Shown: positions 1 through 8,746 of the stretch, piece by piece
Position numbering within the stretch: the first letter of the stretch is position 1
Layout of the letters: each line of letters opens with the position of its first letter
Assembly (NCBI GenBank): GCA_011056555.1
Contig: DSEQ01000017.1
Span: forward strand, 1-45,601
Direction of reading: 5' to 3'
Length of the DNA stretch: 45,601 nt
From: Candidatus Zixiibacteriota bacterium
GTDB taxonomy: Bacteria > Zixibacteria > MSB-5A5 > JAABVY01
Program-made: the position numbers and the translations under genes
The notes under the pieces: model-generated
Databases searched by the model: none
What the model was told of the DNA's origin: nothing
What the model saw: only the letters and a program-made list of their open reading frames with translations

Positions 1-488
1 GTGTACACCAACCCGCAAACAATCGACAGCGCGGCCATCAGGTTTGCCGCCTGATCCAGATTTTCAATCCCAAATAATTCTGCCAGAAGGCTGACAAGCT
101 GGCTGTACCCAAAGGCAGTGGATGATATCAGCTTGCCCTCCACGATATTACCAAGTATGAGATCGCCGTCACCCAGAATCAGGCTCTGGCTCCTGATCAG
201 ACAGAAGAAGATTGCTGGAATTATTATCCAGAGAGATAATTTCAGTGTGCCTGGCATGGATGCTATCTTCGGCAGAAAAGCCTCCCACACTCTCGATATC
301 AGCTTCCAGATAATTTCGCTGAGCCCGGTAAAGATGGTCAGGATTACGGCAATTGCCAGAAGGGCGATGTTGACCGGGTATATGATCTCCAGAGGCATCA
401 CCGCCCAGTTCCAATAGGCGGGATACAGCCATGAAAGTGCGAAGATTGCGGCAATAACGATGATTATTATGCGGATGAGTGTAATCAT
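1..488 (-). CDS. Polytopic membrane protein, N-terminal fragment (runs off the window)
   Basis: An open frame on the minus strand starts with ATG at 486-488 and continues without a stop past base 1, so only about 162 N-terminal residues are visible. The start reads MITLIRIIIIVIAAIFALSW. It has a hydrophobic first segment at about residues 3-20, a second at about 33-53 and a third at about 83-98. A loop after the third holds LILGDGDLILGNIVEG, followed by another apolar stretch. An acidic loop after early membrane helices resembles GT-C glycosyltransferases, but the part seen is too short to assign a family. It lies downstream of secA in the same direction, 104 bp away, with a likely terminator between them. 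No good ribosome site is visible; only a purine-rich GAAAAAG precedes the ATG. I am confident it is coding and unsure of its function. Confidence 0.7.
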   Translation of the reverse strand, partial: MITLIRIIIIVIAAIFALSWLYPAYWNWAVMPLEIIYPVNIALLAIAVILTIFTGLSEIIWKLISRVWEAFLPKIASMPGTLKLSLWIIIPAIFFCLIRSQSLILGDGDLILGNIVEGKLISSTAFGYSQLVSLLAELFGIENLDQAANLMAALSIVCGLVY

Positions 489-494
489 CTTTTT

Positions 495-527
495 CGTAAA
501 AAATGTCAAATCTTTTCAAGATTTGAC
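495..527 (-). terminator. Likely rho-independent terminator after secA
   Basis: A perfect 10-bp inverted repeat, GTCAAATCTT / AAGATTTGAC (505-514 and 518-527), encloses a 3-nt loop. Read on the minus strand it is followed by ATTTTTT. The stem is AT-rich. The tract ends only about 10 bases before the start of the next minus-strand gene, so it may attenuate rather than fully stop transcription. Confidence 0.55.
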
Positions 528-538
528 CTGCTTATTTT

Positions 539-560
539 GGCCGGGAAGGGATTCCCGGCC
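539..560. repeat. GC-rich hairpin downstream of secA
   Basis: An inverted repeat GGCCGGGA / TCCCGGCC (539-546 and 553-560) surrounds a 6-nt loop. Neither side has a T-tract, so it is not a canonical terminator by itself. It may act with the AT-rich hairpin just downstream at the end of secA or protect the secA 3' end. Confidence 0.45.
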
Positions 561-592
561 ACACTCGTATTTATTCCAGGTTGCCTGCTTAA

Positions 593-3500
593 CTAAACAT
601 CGCGGCCGCAGCATTTTTTGTATTTTTTGCCGGAGCCACAGGGGCAGGGATCATTGCGGCCGATCTTCTTGCCTTCTCGCTTGAAGGGCTGTTTCTTTCC
701 CTGTTGCGGAGTGTCATCCTCGCCCGGCTGACCCTGGGCCTGCACCGCTCCGCCCTCCGGGGCACGGAAACCGAGCGATTCTTTTTTGTCGTGACGCGCT
801 TTTGCCGCCGCCCGGGATTCCCGTTCGCGCCGGGAGACTTCGCTCTGGTCAGCCGGACGCATCCAGTAGCAGAAACGCACCGCCTCGCGGTCGATCTGAT
901 CCAGCAGTTCTGTGAACATCCGGAAGGCCTCACGCTTGTACTCGATCAACGGGTCCTTCTGGGCATAGGAGCGCAGCCCGATGCCGGTCCGGAGCTGATC
1001 CATCTCATAAAGATGATCTTTCCATTTCTCTGTCACAGTGGAAAGGAAAGCCATCTTCTCGATCTTGCGCATTACCTCGGAGCCCAGCACCTCTTCTTTC
1101 TGCTTATAGACAGCTAATGCAAGCTCCTCTACCTTCTTGACCAGATCCTCATGCTCGATCTGCATCACATCAATATTTTTAGTATCAAGCGGAGCCAGGA
1201 ACATCTTATGGGTCTCCATTGCAAGTCCGGAAAGATCCCATGCGGCCGGATCCTCCTCGGGCGGAGCATAGGTCGTGACCATGTTCTCGGCAACTTCAGA
1301 AATTTTTTCCCTGACCTCTTCCTGGATATTATCGGTCCGGATATATTCATTCCGGCGATCGTAAATGACCTCACGCTGGATATTCATGACATCATCATAA
1401 TCCAGCAGGCGTTTACGTACCCCATAGTTCTGGCCCTCGACAGACTTCTGCGCCTTCTCAATTGATTTGGATATGCGCTTGTGTTCAATCGCCTCGCCCT
1501 CTTTCAGGCCCAGCATGTCGAGCACACGGGATATTCTGTCAACGCCGAAGAGACGCATCAGGTCATCCTCGAGGGATAAGAAGAATCTGGATGATCCCGG
1601 GTCGCCCTGACGTCCCGCACGTCCCCTGAGCTGACGGTCGATACGGCGGGCCTCATGCCGTTCTGTTCCGATAATATGCAGCCCGCAGGCGGGGGTCTCG
1701 TCGCATTTATATTTCTCGAGATAGGGGCAGACCTCGCCGTATTCGGGAGTCTCGATCAGGGCGCAGTTTTTATGCTTGAGCACATTCTCGCCCAGCTTGA
1801 TATCTGTGCCTCGACCGGCCATGTTGGTAGCAATCGTAACCGCTCTCTGCCTCCCGGCAAACTGCACAATTTCCGCTTCACGTTGATGCTGTTTGGCGTT
1901 CAAGATTTCGTGCTTGATCCCCTTGCGTTTGAGCATGCGCGAAATTGTCTCGGAGACATCAACGCTGACAGTGCCAACCAGCACCGGACGGCCGATTTCC
2001 TGGAAATATTCAATTTCGTCCATGATCGCTTTATATTTTTCCTTCTTGGTGCGGTAGATCTGGTCAGGAAAGTCGATCCTTTTTACCGGTTTATCGGTCG
2101 GGATAACGACAACATCCAGCTTGTAAATATCCCAGAACTCGCCCGCCTCGGTCTCCGCGGTACCTGTCATTCCTGCGAGTTTATTGTACATGCGGAAGTA
2201 GTTCTGTAATGTAATGGTGGCCACGGTCTGGGTTTCACCCTCGATTTTGACTTTTTCCTTGGCCTCGATAGCCTGATGCAAACCGTCTGAGAAACGCCTG
2301 CCGGGCATCAAGCGCCCGGTGAATTCGTCGACGATGATGACCTTACCATCCTGCACAACATATTCGACATCCTTCTCAAACAGGCTGTAGGCTTTCAGAA
2401 GCTGGGTGATAGAATGCAGTTTCTGGGATTTTTCGATATGCTGCTTATAAACCCTGTCCTTGGCCTTAACCTTATCCTCGGGGGTCAGTTTCTCGTCATT
2501 GTCGATCTGGACGATAGCCTCGGCGATGTCCGGAATTTCGAAGAGCTGTTTATCGGAGGGATGAAGCTCATTTAAGCCCATTTCGGAAAGCGTTACCGAA
2601 TGATCCTTTTCGTCGATGGCGTAGTAAATACGCTCATCGATCTCATTCAAATTCTTCTTGTCGCGCATGATGTTCATTTCCATGGTCGAGACCATGCGCT
2701 GTACCCCGGGCTCCTTCATTATTTTCATAAAGCGTTTATTCTTCGGTGCGGCCCGCCTGACGGTCAGGAGATCGTAGGCGGCGTCATCATAATTTTCCTC
2801 TTCCAGCGCCTTTTCCGCTTTGCTGATGAACTGGCTGGCCATCAGTGTCTGCTTTTTGGCGATGCGCTCGACCAGCGGCTGCATATCGCGGAAGGCCTGG
2901 TCGATTGTGGATTCAACCGGGCCGGAGATAATCAGCGGGGTACGGGCCTCATCGATCAAAACGCTGTCGACCTCGTCCACTATAGCATAAAAATGTCCCC
3001 GCTGGCGATTATCCTCCACACGCCAGCCCATGTTGTCATGCAGGTAATCGAATCCGAATTCGGAATTGGTGCCATAGGTTATATCGCAGTTATACTGCGC
3101 ACGTCTCTCGTCGACATCCTGGCCATGCTGGATCACGCCGACGGTCAGCCCCAGGTATTTATAGACCTCGCCCATCCATTCAGCGTCACGCCGGGCAAGG
3201 TAATCGTTGACAGTGATAATATGCACTCCCCGCCCGACCAGGGCATTAAGATAAACCGGCATGGTGGCGACAAGGGTCTTACCCTCACCGGTGGCCATCT
3301 CGGCGATTTTTCCCTGGTGCAGCACAATACCGCCAAAGAGCTGGACATCGTAGGGAATCATATCCCAGGTGAAGTTCATTCCGCCGGCCTCCCAGGTTTG
3401 GCCCTTCAGGCGTCGGCAGGCTTCCTTGACCATCGCAAAGGCCTCGGGAAGGATTGTATCGAGGTATTCGTCGATGCCCTCTTTGAATTTCTCTTTACGC

Positions 3501-3721
3501 TCCTTGGTGTCCCATTCGAATTCCTCGGCCTGCTGTTCAAGCTCATCCCAGACCTTTTTGGCCTCGGCCTTGAATTCCTCGGTTCTTTTTATCAGCTCTT
3601 CCTGAGGGACATCCTCGAGCGTAGGATAGATTTCGTTTATCTCATCAACAATCGGATTTATCTTTTTCAGGTCTCTTTCGTGTTTTGTTCCGAATACTTT
3701 TTTAATCAGAGTATCTAACAA
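593..3721 (-). CDS. secA: Preprotein translocase ATPase SecA
   Basis: This 1042-residue protein is the motor ATPase that drives proteins through SecYEG. The Walker A motif ATGEGKT is at about residues 143-149 and the DEAD-type VDEVDSVLIDEARTPL at about 248-263. The second ATPase domain holds MAGRGTDIKLG and the arginine-finger region QLRGRAGRQGDPGSSRF. The protein ends in the zinc-binding SEC-C motif with cysteines in CPCGSGKKYKKCC (C1026, C1028, C1037, C1038). At 1042 residues it is longer than the roughly 900 of E. coli SecA. The extra length is an insertion around residues 285-370 and another at 650-680 that holds four cysteines. The start is TTG at 3719-3721, preceded by GAGGAG six bases upstream. 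It is monocistronic by context and sits in a genome segment rich in its likely export clients. Confidence 0.98.
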   Translation of the reverse strand: MLDTLIKKVFGTKHERDLKKINPIVDEINEIYPTLEDVPQEELIKRTEEFKAEAKKVWDELEQQAEEFEWDTKERKEKFKEGIDEYLDTILPEAFAMVKEACRRLKGQTWEAGGMNFTWDMIPYDVQLFGGIVLHQGKIAEMATGEGKTLVATMPVYLNALVGRGVHIITVNDYLARRDAEWMGEVYKYLGLTVGVIQHGQDVDERRAQYNCDITYGTNSEFGFDYLHDNMGWRVEDNRQRGHFYAIVDEVDSVLIDEARTPLIISGPVESTIDQAFRDMQPLVERIAKKQTLMASQFISKAEKALEEENYDDAAYDLLTVRRAAPKNKRFMKIMKEPGVQRMVSTMEMNIMRDKKNLNEIDERIYYAIDEKDHSVTLSEMGLNELHPSDKQLFEIPDIAEAIVQIDNDEKLTPEDKVKAKDRVYKQHIEKSQKLHSITQLLKAYSLFEKDVEYVVQDGKVIIVDEFTGRLMPGRRFSDGLHQAIEAKEKVKIEGETQTVATITLQNYFRMYNKLAGMTGTAETEAGEFWDIYKLDVVVIPTDKPVKRIDFPDQIYRTKKEKYKAIMDEIEYFQEIGRPVLVGTVSVDVSETISRMLKRKGIKHEILNAKQHQREAEIVQFAGRQRAVTIATNMAGRGTDIKLGENVLKHKNCALIETPEYGEVCPYLEKYKCDETPACGLHIIGTERHEARRIDRQLRGRAGRQGDPGSSRFFLSLEDDLMRLFGVDRISRVLDMLGLKEGEAIEHKRISKSIEKAQKSVEGQNYGVRKRLLDYDDVMNIQREVIYDRRNEYIRTDNIQEEVREKISEVAENMVTTYAPPEEDPAAWDLSGLAMETHKMFLAPLDTKNIDVMQIEHEDLVKKVEELALAVYKQKEEVLGSEVMRKIEKMAFLSTVTEKWKDHLYEMDQLRTGIGLRSYAQKDPLIEYKREAFRMFTELLDQIDREAVRFCYWMRPADQSEVSRRERESRAAAKARHDKKESLGFRAPEGGAVQAQGQPGEDDTPQQGKKQPFKREGKKIGRNDPCPCGSGKKYKKCCGRDV

Positions 3722-3794
3722 TATTATCTCCTCTTTGCATTTACAGGGGTAACACAGTTATACAAAATATTCCCGCAAACGTTCGATCCATATC

Positions 3795-3800
3795 ATTATA
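3795..3800 (-). promoter_or_regulatory. Candidate -10 box for secA
   Basis: A perfect TATAAT is on the minus strand at 3795-3800, about 75 bases upstream of the secA TTG start and after the end of the ABC permease gene. No good -35 hexamer sits at 17 bp (TTCTTG there); a TTGCAA lies at 14 bp. This is a weak inference from one hexamer. Confidence 0.3.
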
Positions 3801-3838
3801 CGCTTTTTGATAATTTGCAAGAAAAAAACGAGCTTGAA

Positions 3839-4630
3839 TCAGTCCTTGGGGGTTAGATTCCGTTTGGTGAAGACATAAAAAGTCGGAACCAGGAACAAAA
3901 GCAGTAATGTTACGAAATACAGCAATTTTTGAAACTGTGAGGTGTCATATATAAGGGTGCTTCCAATAATGTTTCCCCAGTTATTGAGAACATCGTATTC
4001 AGGTCCAATGAACCATATTACACGCGCCAGATTAGTCCAGAAACCCCAATCGGTGTGAATCATCTGCTTGGCGATCTGAGGAAGAAAAAACGTGATCAGT
4101 ACAATAATCGAGGCCCATACCGGATGCAAAAAGATCGAAAACAGGGCAGTGGCCACAATCAGCATAAAATACAATAATAGATCATAAATGAAGGCCAGCA
4201 CAAGGTTGATAGTAAGTCCATAGTCCGTAACAGTGTAGAGGAGAATCATAAAGTATATTACCTGGAAAATCCAGAAGATAATCATCAGCTTGAATGCGCC
4301 AATGATTTTTCCAAAGATAAATGCGCTGCGCGATACCGGTTTGGCAAGATAGGGGAAAATTGTTCCATCCCGAATATCCTGAATAAGTACAAGGGAACCG
4401 ATTGTCACCGAAGCAAACACTCCAAAGAAGGTGTAACTTTTAGTGAATGTCGAAATGATGATCAGCAGCATGGGACCGCTCTCATTGCGAAAGTCCTCGG
4501 CAACCAGAAACGGGATTATTGTCATCAGGAGCATTCCAAGGCCCACTATAAAGAAGACCCAGTAGATTTTACTCCTTAGCAATTTTGCAAATTTATGCTT
4601 GCTGATTAGATTTATCGATCTCAGTTCCAT
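3839..4630 (-). CDS. ABC-2 type transporter permease
   Basis: This 263-residue protein has about six hydrophobic segments (near residues 20-43, 55-80, 105-135, 140-165, 170-190 and 235-257). It looks like an ABC-2 permease, the membrane half of many exporters and of gliding or NosY-like systems. The cytoplasmic loop LIQDIRDGTIFPYLAKPVSR fits the usual ABC-2 pattern of this loop (RE/RD..GT....L..P.SR). Its start overlaps the end of the ATPase gene by 38 bp, so the two are co-translated and form one transporter. GGTGGA just before the ATG can serve as ribosome site. The substrate is not evident. The family also includes Na+ or drug exporters and NosFY-like maturation factors. Confidence 0.9.
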   Translation of the reverse strand: MELRSINLISKHKFAKLLRSKIYWVFFIVGLGMLLMTIIPFLVAEDFRNESGPMLLIIISTFTKSYTFFGVFASVTIGSLVLIQDIRDGTIFPYLAKPVSRSAFIFGKIIGAFKLMIIFWIFQVIYFMILLYTVTDYGLTINLVLAFIYDLLLYFMLIVATALFSIFLHPVWASIIVLITFFLPQIAKQMIHTDWGFWTNLARVIWFIGPEYDVLNNWGNIIGSTLIYDTSQFQKLLYFVTLLLLFLVPTFYVFTKRNLTPKD

Positions 4631-5555
4631 TTTCCACCAATTGCATAAATATTTCTTCCAGATCGGTGCGGGGCGGGATAACCGAAATTATATCCGCACC
4701 GAGTTCGGAAAGCTTTGCTATTAATCTGGCCTTATCCTCTTTAGACCCGGTCAATATCGAATAAGCCGAGTCGCCTTTATTTTCGGGCTTCCAAGTTTCC
4801 CTGAGCTGTTCTGCTTTGGGCTTATCTAGTGTAAAAGTCACTTCGGTATCATCAGATTTTCTAAGCAGATTTTCGACCGTATCTATCTTGATAACCTTAC
4901 CCTTGTTGATGATCGCCACACGATCGGCGATCTGCTGAACATCCGACAGTATGTGTGTACTCAGAAAGACTGTTTTTCCGCGCTTTTTCAATTCCAGGAA
5001 TTTGTGCTTGATTTTTGATTTGGCTATAGGATCCATACCCGAGGTCGGTTCATCGAGTATCAGAAGATCCGGATCGGAAATCATTGCCTGTGCAAGGCCA
5101 ATTTTCTGCTTCATACCCTTGGAATAGGTTTTTACCTTACGGCCCTCGGCCTCCGCCATCTCAAAAAACTCCAAAAGGTCCCGTCCATGCCTTTCAACTT
5201 CGTTCGAGGAAAACCCGGCGAGATTGCCCATATATTTCAGAAGCTTTTTGCCCTTCAGGAATTTATCGAATTCAAACAGCTCCGGAAGGAATCCTACCTT
5301 TTCACGGCATTTGGAATTATTAACAGGGAGTCCATGTATCATCGCCTTACCATGAGTGGGGTAAATGAAATTCATGAGAATATGAATGGTCGTTGTTTTG
5401 CCGGCGCCATTGGGGCCAAGGAAGCCGAAGATCTCACCTTTTTTGACCTCGAACGATATGCCATCCAGAGCGCGCACCCTTGCATGCCCCCACAGATCGG
5501 AGTAAACCATCTCGAGGTTCTGGATTTCTATCGCATTCTCGCCATTACCATTCAT
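4593..5555 (-). CDS. ABC transporter ATP-binding protein (exporter type)
   Basis: This 320-residue ATPase has a complete set of nucleotide-binding motifs: Walker A GPNGAGKTT at about 48-56, signature YSKGMKQKIGLAQ at about 144-156, Walker B LLILDEPTSGMDP at about 164-176, and H-loop STH at about 199-201. The region after residue 225 is a small C-terminal domain, typical of the NatA/CcmA-like ATPases that pair with ABC-2 permeases. It should energise the permease encoded by the overlapping downstream gene. The gene starts immediately after the stop of the thioredoxin-fold gene, so the three are one transcription unit. Confidence 0.95.
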   Translation of the reverse strand: MNGNGENAIEIQNLEMVYSDLWGHARVRALDGISFEVKKGEIFGFLGPNGAGKTTTIHILMNFIYPTHGKAMIHGLPVNNSKCREKVGFLPELFEFDKFLKGKKLLKYMGNLAGFSSNEVERHGRDLLEFFEMAEAEGRKVKTYSKGMKQKIGLAQAMISDPDLLILDEPTSGMDPIAKSKIKHKFLELKKRGKTVFLSTHILSDVQQIADRVAIINKGKVIKIDTVENLLRKSDDTEVTFTLDKPKAEQLRETWKPENKGDSAYSILTGSKEDKARLIAKLSELGADIISVIPPRTDLEEIFMQLVENGTEIDKSNQQA

Positions 5556-6188
5556 CTAATCTTTTTTCCTTATAGTATCCACGCTAATAATGCTATCACC
5601 TGATTTAATTTCTACCTCGGTAGTCTCCCCATGATTATTTTTCTTTATCTTCACCGAAACATCGTCCTCGTCATCTCCGAGCCTTCTCTGGATTCCGTAC
5701 TCGATATCTTCCTGCATGCCGTCCCAACGTTTTTGAATCTCTCCCTTATCATCGATAATAATGACAGTGGGCAGCTGACCAACCCCGAATTCTTCAGCTA
5801 TCATTCTATCCGGATCGAGCCCTATTTTCAAATTGATATTCCATAGCTCTTTTACATTCACAACTTCTTCCGGAGATTCACCAACATTTACAGCGATCAA
5901 CTCAAAATCATATTCTTCATTCCATTCATCAATTTTGCGGCCAATATTCTCGATGGCCAGATGCGATGGATTCGAATTTGAATTCCAGAATACCAATACT
6001 ACCGGCTTTTTGTCCTGATAATAACCGATAGGTTCGAAGCTGCCACTTAATAAATTGATCTCAATATCGGAAAAATTCTCGGCAGCGGCCTGCTTTTTCA
6101 GTATGTCCGGTTGTTTAATAAGTACATGCTGAATAACGAATATCACTGCCAATATAAGAAATGTTATGTAGAAGGACTTACGGGTCAT
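5556..6188 (-). CDS. Membrane-anchored thioredoxin-fold protein (TlpA-like) lacking both active-site cysteines
   Basis: This 210-residue protein has an N-terminal hydrophobic anchor (about residues 7-24) and then a TlpA/AhpC-TSA-like fold: VVLVFWNSNSNPSH at about 63-76 and GQLPTVIIID with the usual cis-proline region at about 147-156. In TlpA-type oxidoreductases the first segment reads FWAxWCxxC. Here the aligned tetrad is S72-N73-P74-S75, so both redox cysteines are replaced by serine. The protein therefore cannot be a thiol-disulfide oxidoreductase and may be a binding or scaffold protein on the periplasmic side. The C-terminal part (about 170-210) is charged and beta-rich (VSVKIKKNNHGETTEVEIKS). 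It is directly upstream of, and abuts, the ABC exporter genes, which suggests a shared task. Confidence 0.8.
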   Translation of the reverse strand: MTRKSFYITFLILAVIFVIQHVLIKQPDILKKQAAAENFSDIEINLLSGSFEPIGYYQDKKPVVLVFWNSNSNPSHLAIENIGRKIDEWNEEYDFELIAVNVGESPEEVVNVKELWNINLKIGLDPDRMIAEEFGVGQLPTVIIIDDKGEIQKRWDGMQEDIEYGIQRRLGDDEDDVSVKIKKNNHGETTEVEIKSGDSIISVDTIRKKD

Positions 6189-6275
6189 AATTAATCTGCT
6201 GAAATTTCACTGAATATATTATTTGTTTACGGGAATTCAACAGATTTGTTATAATTTTCCATAAAAATCAAAATC

Positions 6276-8045
6276 TTATTCAAGAGGCGAAACATAGTTG
6301 TTCCAGCGTTCTTGCTGGATTCCCGATGGCGATTTCATCATGCTTACCTGATATATTTCGCTGCCTTCCAGGACAAGCTCGGTATTGTATAATTCTTTAT
6401 CCCGTCGGTAATCGATCTTTATTTTATCGCCGGATTTTTTGGAATTCAAGTATTCCACCAGGGGATTGACGGCCTTGAATTCTTTCCCATCCACCTCGAG
6501 TATGACATCGCCTTCCTCCAGGCCCGCGGCGGAGGCGGGGCCTCCCCTCCGAACAAAGTCCAGAGTCAAATCCTGAAACGAGGCAAAGGTTGCTCCGATA
6601 TCGATTTTTCCTTCCGGCACAGACTCGAGTTTCACGCCGAATTTTTCGAGCATGCCGGGAAGGTCCATTTTGCGGCGCACGTTGATACATGAATCCACGA
6701 AGGGCATGAGGTACTGGCCGCTTAAGGTATCGGTCAACTCGAAGAAGTGCGCCGCCGTGAAGATATTGTCATTGCCGCTAAACCTCTCAGCAAGAGCCTT
6801 CAGCACCTGATCCAGGGATGCTGTCCGGGGGCTCATCGCACGAAGCCTCAAATCGAACATGCAGGCGGTTATCATTTCAGCCGAAAAGATGTAGCCTCTG
6901 GCGGTGGAAATGTCGCGGGCGGCACGCACCGATAAGCGTATCCGGTCAAACTCTCGAGAGTACTGCTCATAGGCAGCGGCCAGCCGCTCAAGAAACTGCT
7001 GATCCGTTATCACGCCGATCCTCCTCAAAAGCAGGAGCTGATAGTAATTGGATGCTCCCCGTATGAGCCAGCTTTCATCGATCTGGTTGGAGGGCTGGAA
7101 GCTGACCGGAATCCATTGCGGAAACAGATTATAGGCAAAGAGTCCGAAGTTTTTGTCGAGCCCTTCCGCCGTCAGCTTATGATCCAGAAGAATATTTACA
7201 CTTCCCGGTGAGCTGGCCCCGGCATTAAGGACTTCTGAATTCTGGTTCGAGAAGGGAAACCCGGATACGATCAGAAGGGGATCGAACTGCGGCGGCACTC
7301 CGAAAATTCGTGTAAGCTGATACCAGACCTTGCGCAGATTACCCACAAGCTGATCATTCAATTCGGGCAGTAACATCCTCTGCATCGCTATCTGCAGCGG
7401 AAATCCCTCGGGTCCGATCGAGAGGGTGTCATATGCCCCCACAGCCCAGTAAGCGTCAAAGATATGGTCCATGGACGGAATAATGAACCTGTTATCGCCA
7501 GTTCTTTTCTGAGGCAGCACCGCAAGCATATTTTCGCCCAGCACAAAATTGATTTCGAAATCCCGGGGCATGATTTCCCTGTCCAGAACCGGATATACTA
7601 TTACTCCGCTGCCGATCAGGACACCCGCTTTTCCTATGTAGAAAGGTGTCTCATCGATGCCGTACTCGCTCGGCGAGCGGAGGTGCTGGATGGGGAGAAT
7701 ATATTTCATCTGGTATTCGCCCTCGATATCGTGAGCGATCCATAAATTGGGCTCTTTTTGAATCACCTCCAGCTTGGCGGAATCAGGCCCGAATAATGTA
7801 AACTGCTTGACAAACTGGGCATATCCTTCGGTGTAATGATTGTCAGTATCCGCAATTTTGAATATCACCGAATCCAGATGCTCGGGAAACTCAAAATTGG
7901 CTCCAACCGCAAACAGCATTCGATCCGGATTAACGAGCTGCACTGAATACTGGACTTTGACTCTTTCAGATTGTGCCTTGAGACTTAAAGGGATTAGAAG
8001 CAAACAGATAATTGTTATCAGACAGAATCGTAAGAATTTTTGCAT
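6276..8045 (-). CDS. Secreted PDZ-domain protein, probable inactive M61-type peptidase homologue
   Basis: This 589-residue protein starts with a signal peptide (residues 1-25, ending SLKAQ). The middle resembles gluzincin peptidases of the M1/M61 kind: the segment FGLFAYNLFPQW at about 300-311 is followed by ESWLIRGASNYYQLLLLRR at about 324-342. The second segment matches the EWFxEGFTxYY part of M61 enzymes. The expected zinc motif HExxH is missing (AYNLF at its place), so I infer it is not an active metallopeptidase. A PDZ domain lies at about 485-570 (RRGGPASAAGLEEGDVILEV). It may bind unfolded or C-terminal peptides in the periplasm. It is separated from neighbours by 87 bp downstream and 115 bp upstream and is probably a single-gene unit. 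Confidence 0.8.
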   Translation of the reverse strand: MQKFLRFCLITIICLLLIPLSLKAQSERVKVQYSVQLVNPDRMLFAVGANFEFPEHLDSVIFKIADTDNHYTEGYAQFVKQFTLFGPDSAKLEVIQKEPNLWIAHDIEGEYQMKYILPIQHLRSPSEYGIDETPFYIGKAGVLIGSGVIVYPVLDREIMPRDFEINFVLGENMLAVLPQKRTGDNRFIIPSMDHIFDAYWAVGAYDTLSIGPEGFPLQIAMQRMLLPELNDQLVGNLRKVWYQLTRIFGVPPQFDPLLIVSGFPFSNQNSEVLNAGASSPGSVNILLDHKLTAEGLDKNFGLFAYNLFPQWIPVSFQPSNQIDESWLIRGASNYYQLLLLRRIGVITDQQFLERLAAAYEQYSREFDRIRLSVRAARDISTARGYIFSAEMITACMFDLRLRAMSPRTASLDQVLKALAERFSGNDNIFTAAHFFELTDTLSGQYLMPFVDSCINVRRKMDLPGMLEKFGVKLESVPEGKIDIGATFASFQDLTLDFVRRGGPASAAGLEEGDVILEVDGKEFKAVNPLVEYLNSKKSGDKIKIDYRRDKELYNTELVLEGSEIYQVSMMKSPSGIQQERWNNYVSPLE

Positions 8046-8160
8046 AGATCAGGCCTTTTGATTATTTTTCTTCGATTATAGTTTTACAACCTTCATCACA
8101 AAAGTTGCCGTTTCATTGAAGATCTATAACGATATTTGCAATCCATTTATTGCCAAGAAT

Positions 8161-8589
8161 TTAGCCGGATTCATCGGAGATGTTCACGCCCGCTTCCTGT
8201 AATATGCCGAGGGCATAGTCGATCCCCTCCTGAATTTTGGAATCCGGATATTTGCGAAATTCCTTCAAACAGCCCACAAAATCTTTCACCAGTTCAGGCT
8301 TGTGACGGCCGATTTCGCCGATTGCCTGGGGCGCGAACCAGCAGTCGTTGCCGGATTCCTCGTTTATCATCCAGGTGAGCTGGCGCAGAAGGTCCCTGGT
8401 TTTCTCCTCGTCAAAAACAAGCGAGGCGTATCCGAATGCCCTCGCCGCTCCCCAGCGAACCTCCTCATCCATATCATAAAGCATGCGCTGGATCTTGCGA
8501 ATCAGCGCCGGATGCTTTTTGAGCTCGGACTGAATCAGTTCATGGTCGTTTCTTCTGAGCGCTGTCCTGAGTTCATCTCTACCAAGCAT
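8161..8589 (-). CDS. Small HEAT-repeat protein
   Basis: This 142-residue soluble protein is made of alpha-helical HEAT-like repeats: IRKIQRMLYDMDEEVRWGAA, then LRQLTWMINEESGNDCWFAP, then VKDFVGCLKEFRKYPDSKIQ, each leading into a second helix (ARAFGYA, AIGEIGRH, YALGILQE). The layout resembles the DVU0298-type HEAT family as I remember it; the function of such proteins is mostly protein binding. The ATG at 8587-8589 follows GGAG six bases upstream. No signal peptide is present, so it should be cytoplasmic. It is transcribed divergently from the metal exporter gene across 157 bp. Confidence 0.8.
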   Translation of the reverse strand: MLGRDELRTALRRNDHELIQSELKKHPALIRKIQRMLYDMDEEVRWGAARAFGYASLVFDEEKTRDLLRQLTWMINEESGNDCWFAPQAIGEIGRHKPELVKDFVGCLKEFRKYPDSKIQEGIDYALGILQEAGVNISDESG

Positions 8590-8702
8590 TAAATCTCCAA
8601 AAAAATATTATGCCATGTTAAGTGAAAATAACTGAAATGACAAGGTCAAAGTTCGCCTCCCGAGCTTTTATAGCTGGCCGGGTGTAAGTAATATTTTCGT
8701 CG

Positions 8703-8717
8703 AACCGGCCGGCGGTT
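8703..8717. promoter_or_regulatory. Inverted repeat in front of the metal exporter gene
   Basis: AACCG-N5-CGGTT is a perfect 5-bp inverted repeat about 30 bases before the start codon at 8747. An AT-rich TATTATAAA lies between it and the ribosome site GGAGGAG. It could be an operator for a metal sensor or a leader hairpin. No regulator gene is present nearby. Confidence 0.3.
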
Positions 8718-8746
8718 TTCGCTATTATAAAGCCGGAGGAGAAAAA

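Noticed and set aside
169..519. 116-codon minus-strand frame at the left edge
   Set aside because: A second minus-strand frame, open to the window edge from ATG 488, gives a clearly membrane-spanning protein; this one is an out-of-frame shadow with low-complexity charged sequence.
2600..3718. 372-codon plus-strand frame opposite secA
   Set aside because: It is antisense to the well-supported SecA frame, its translation lacks a recognisable domain, and long antisense frames are common opposite conserved GC-biased genes.
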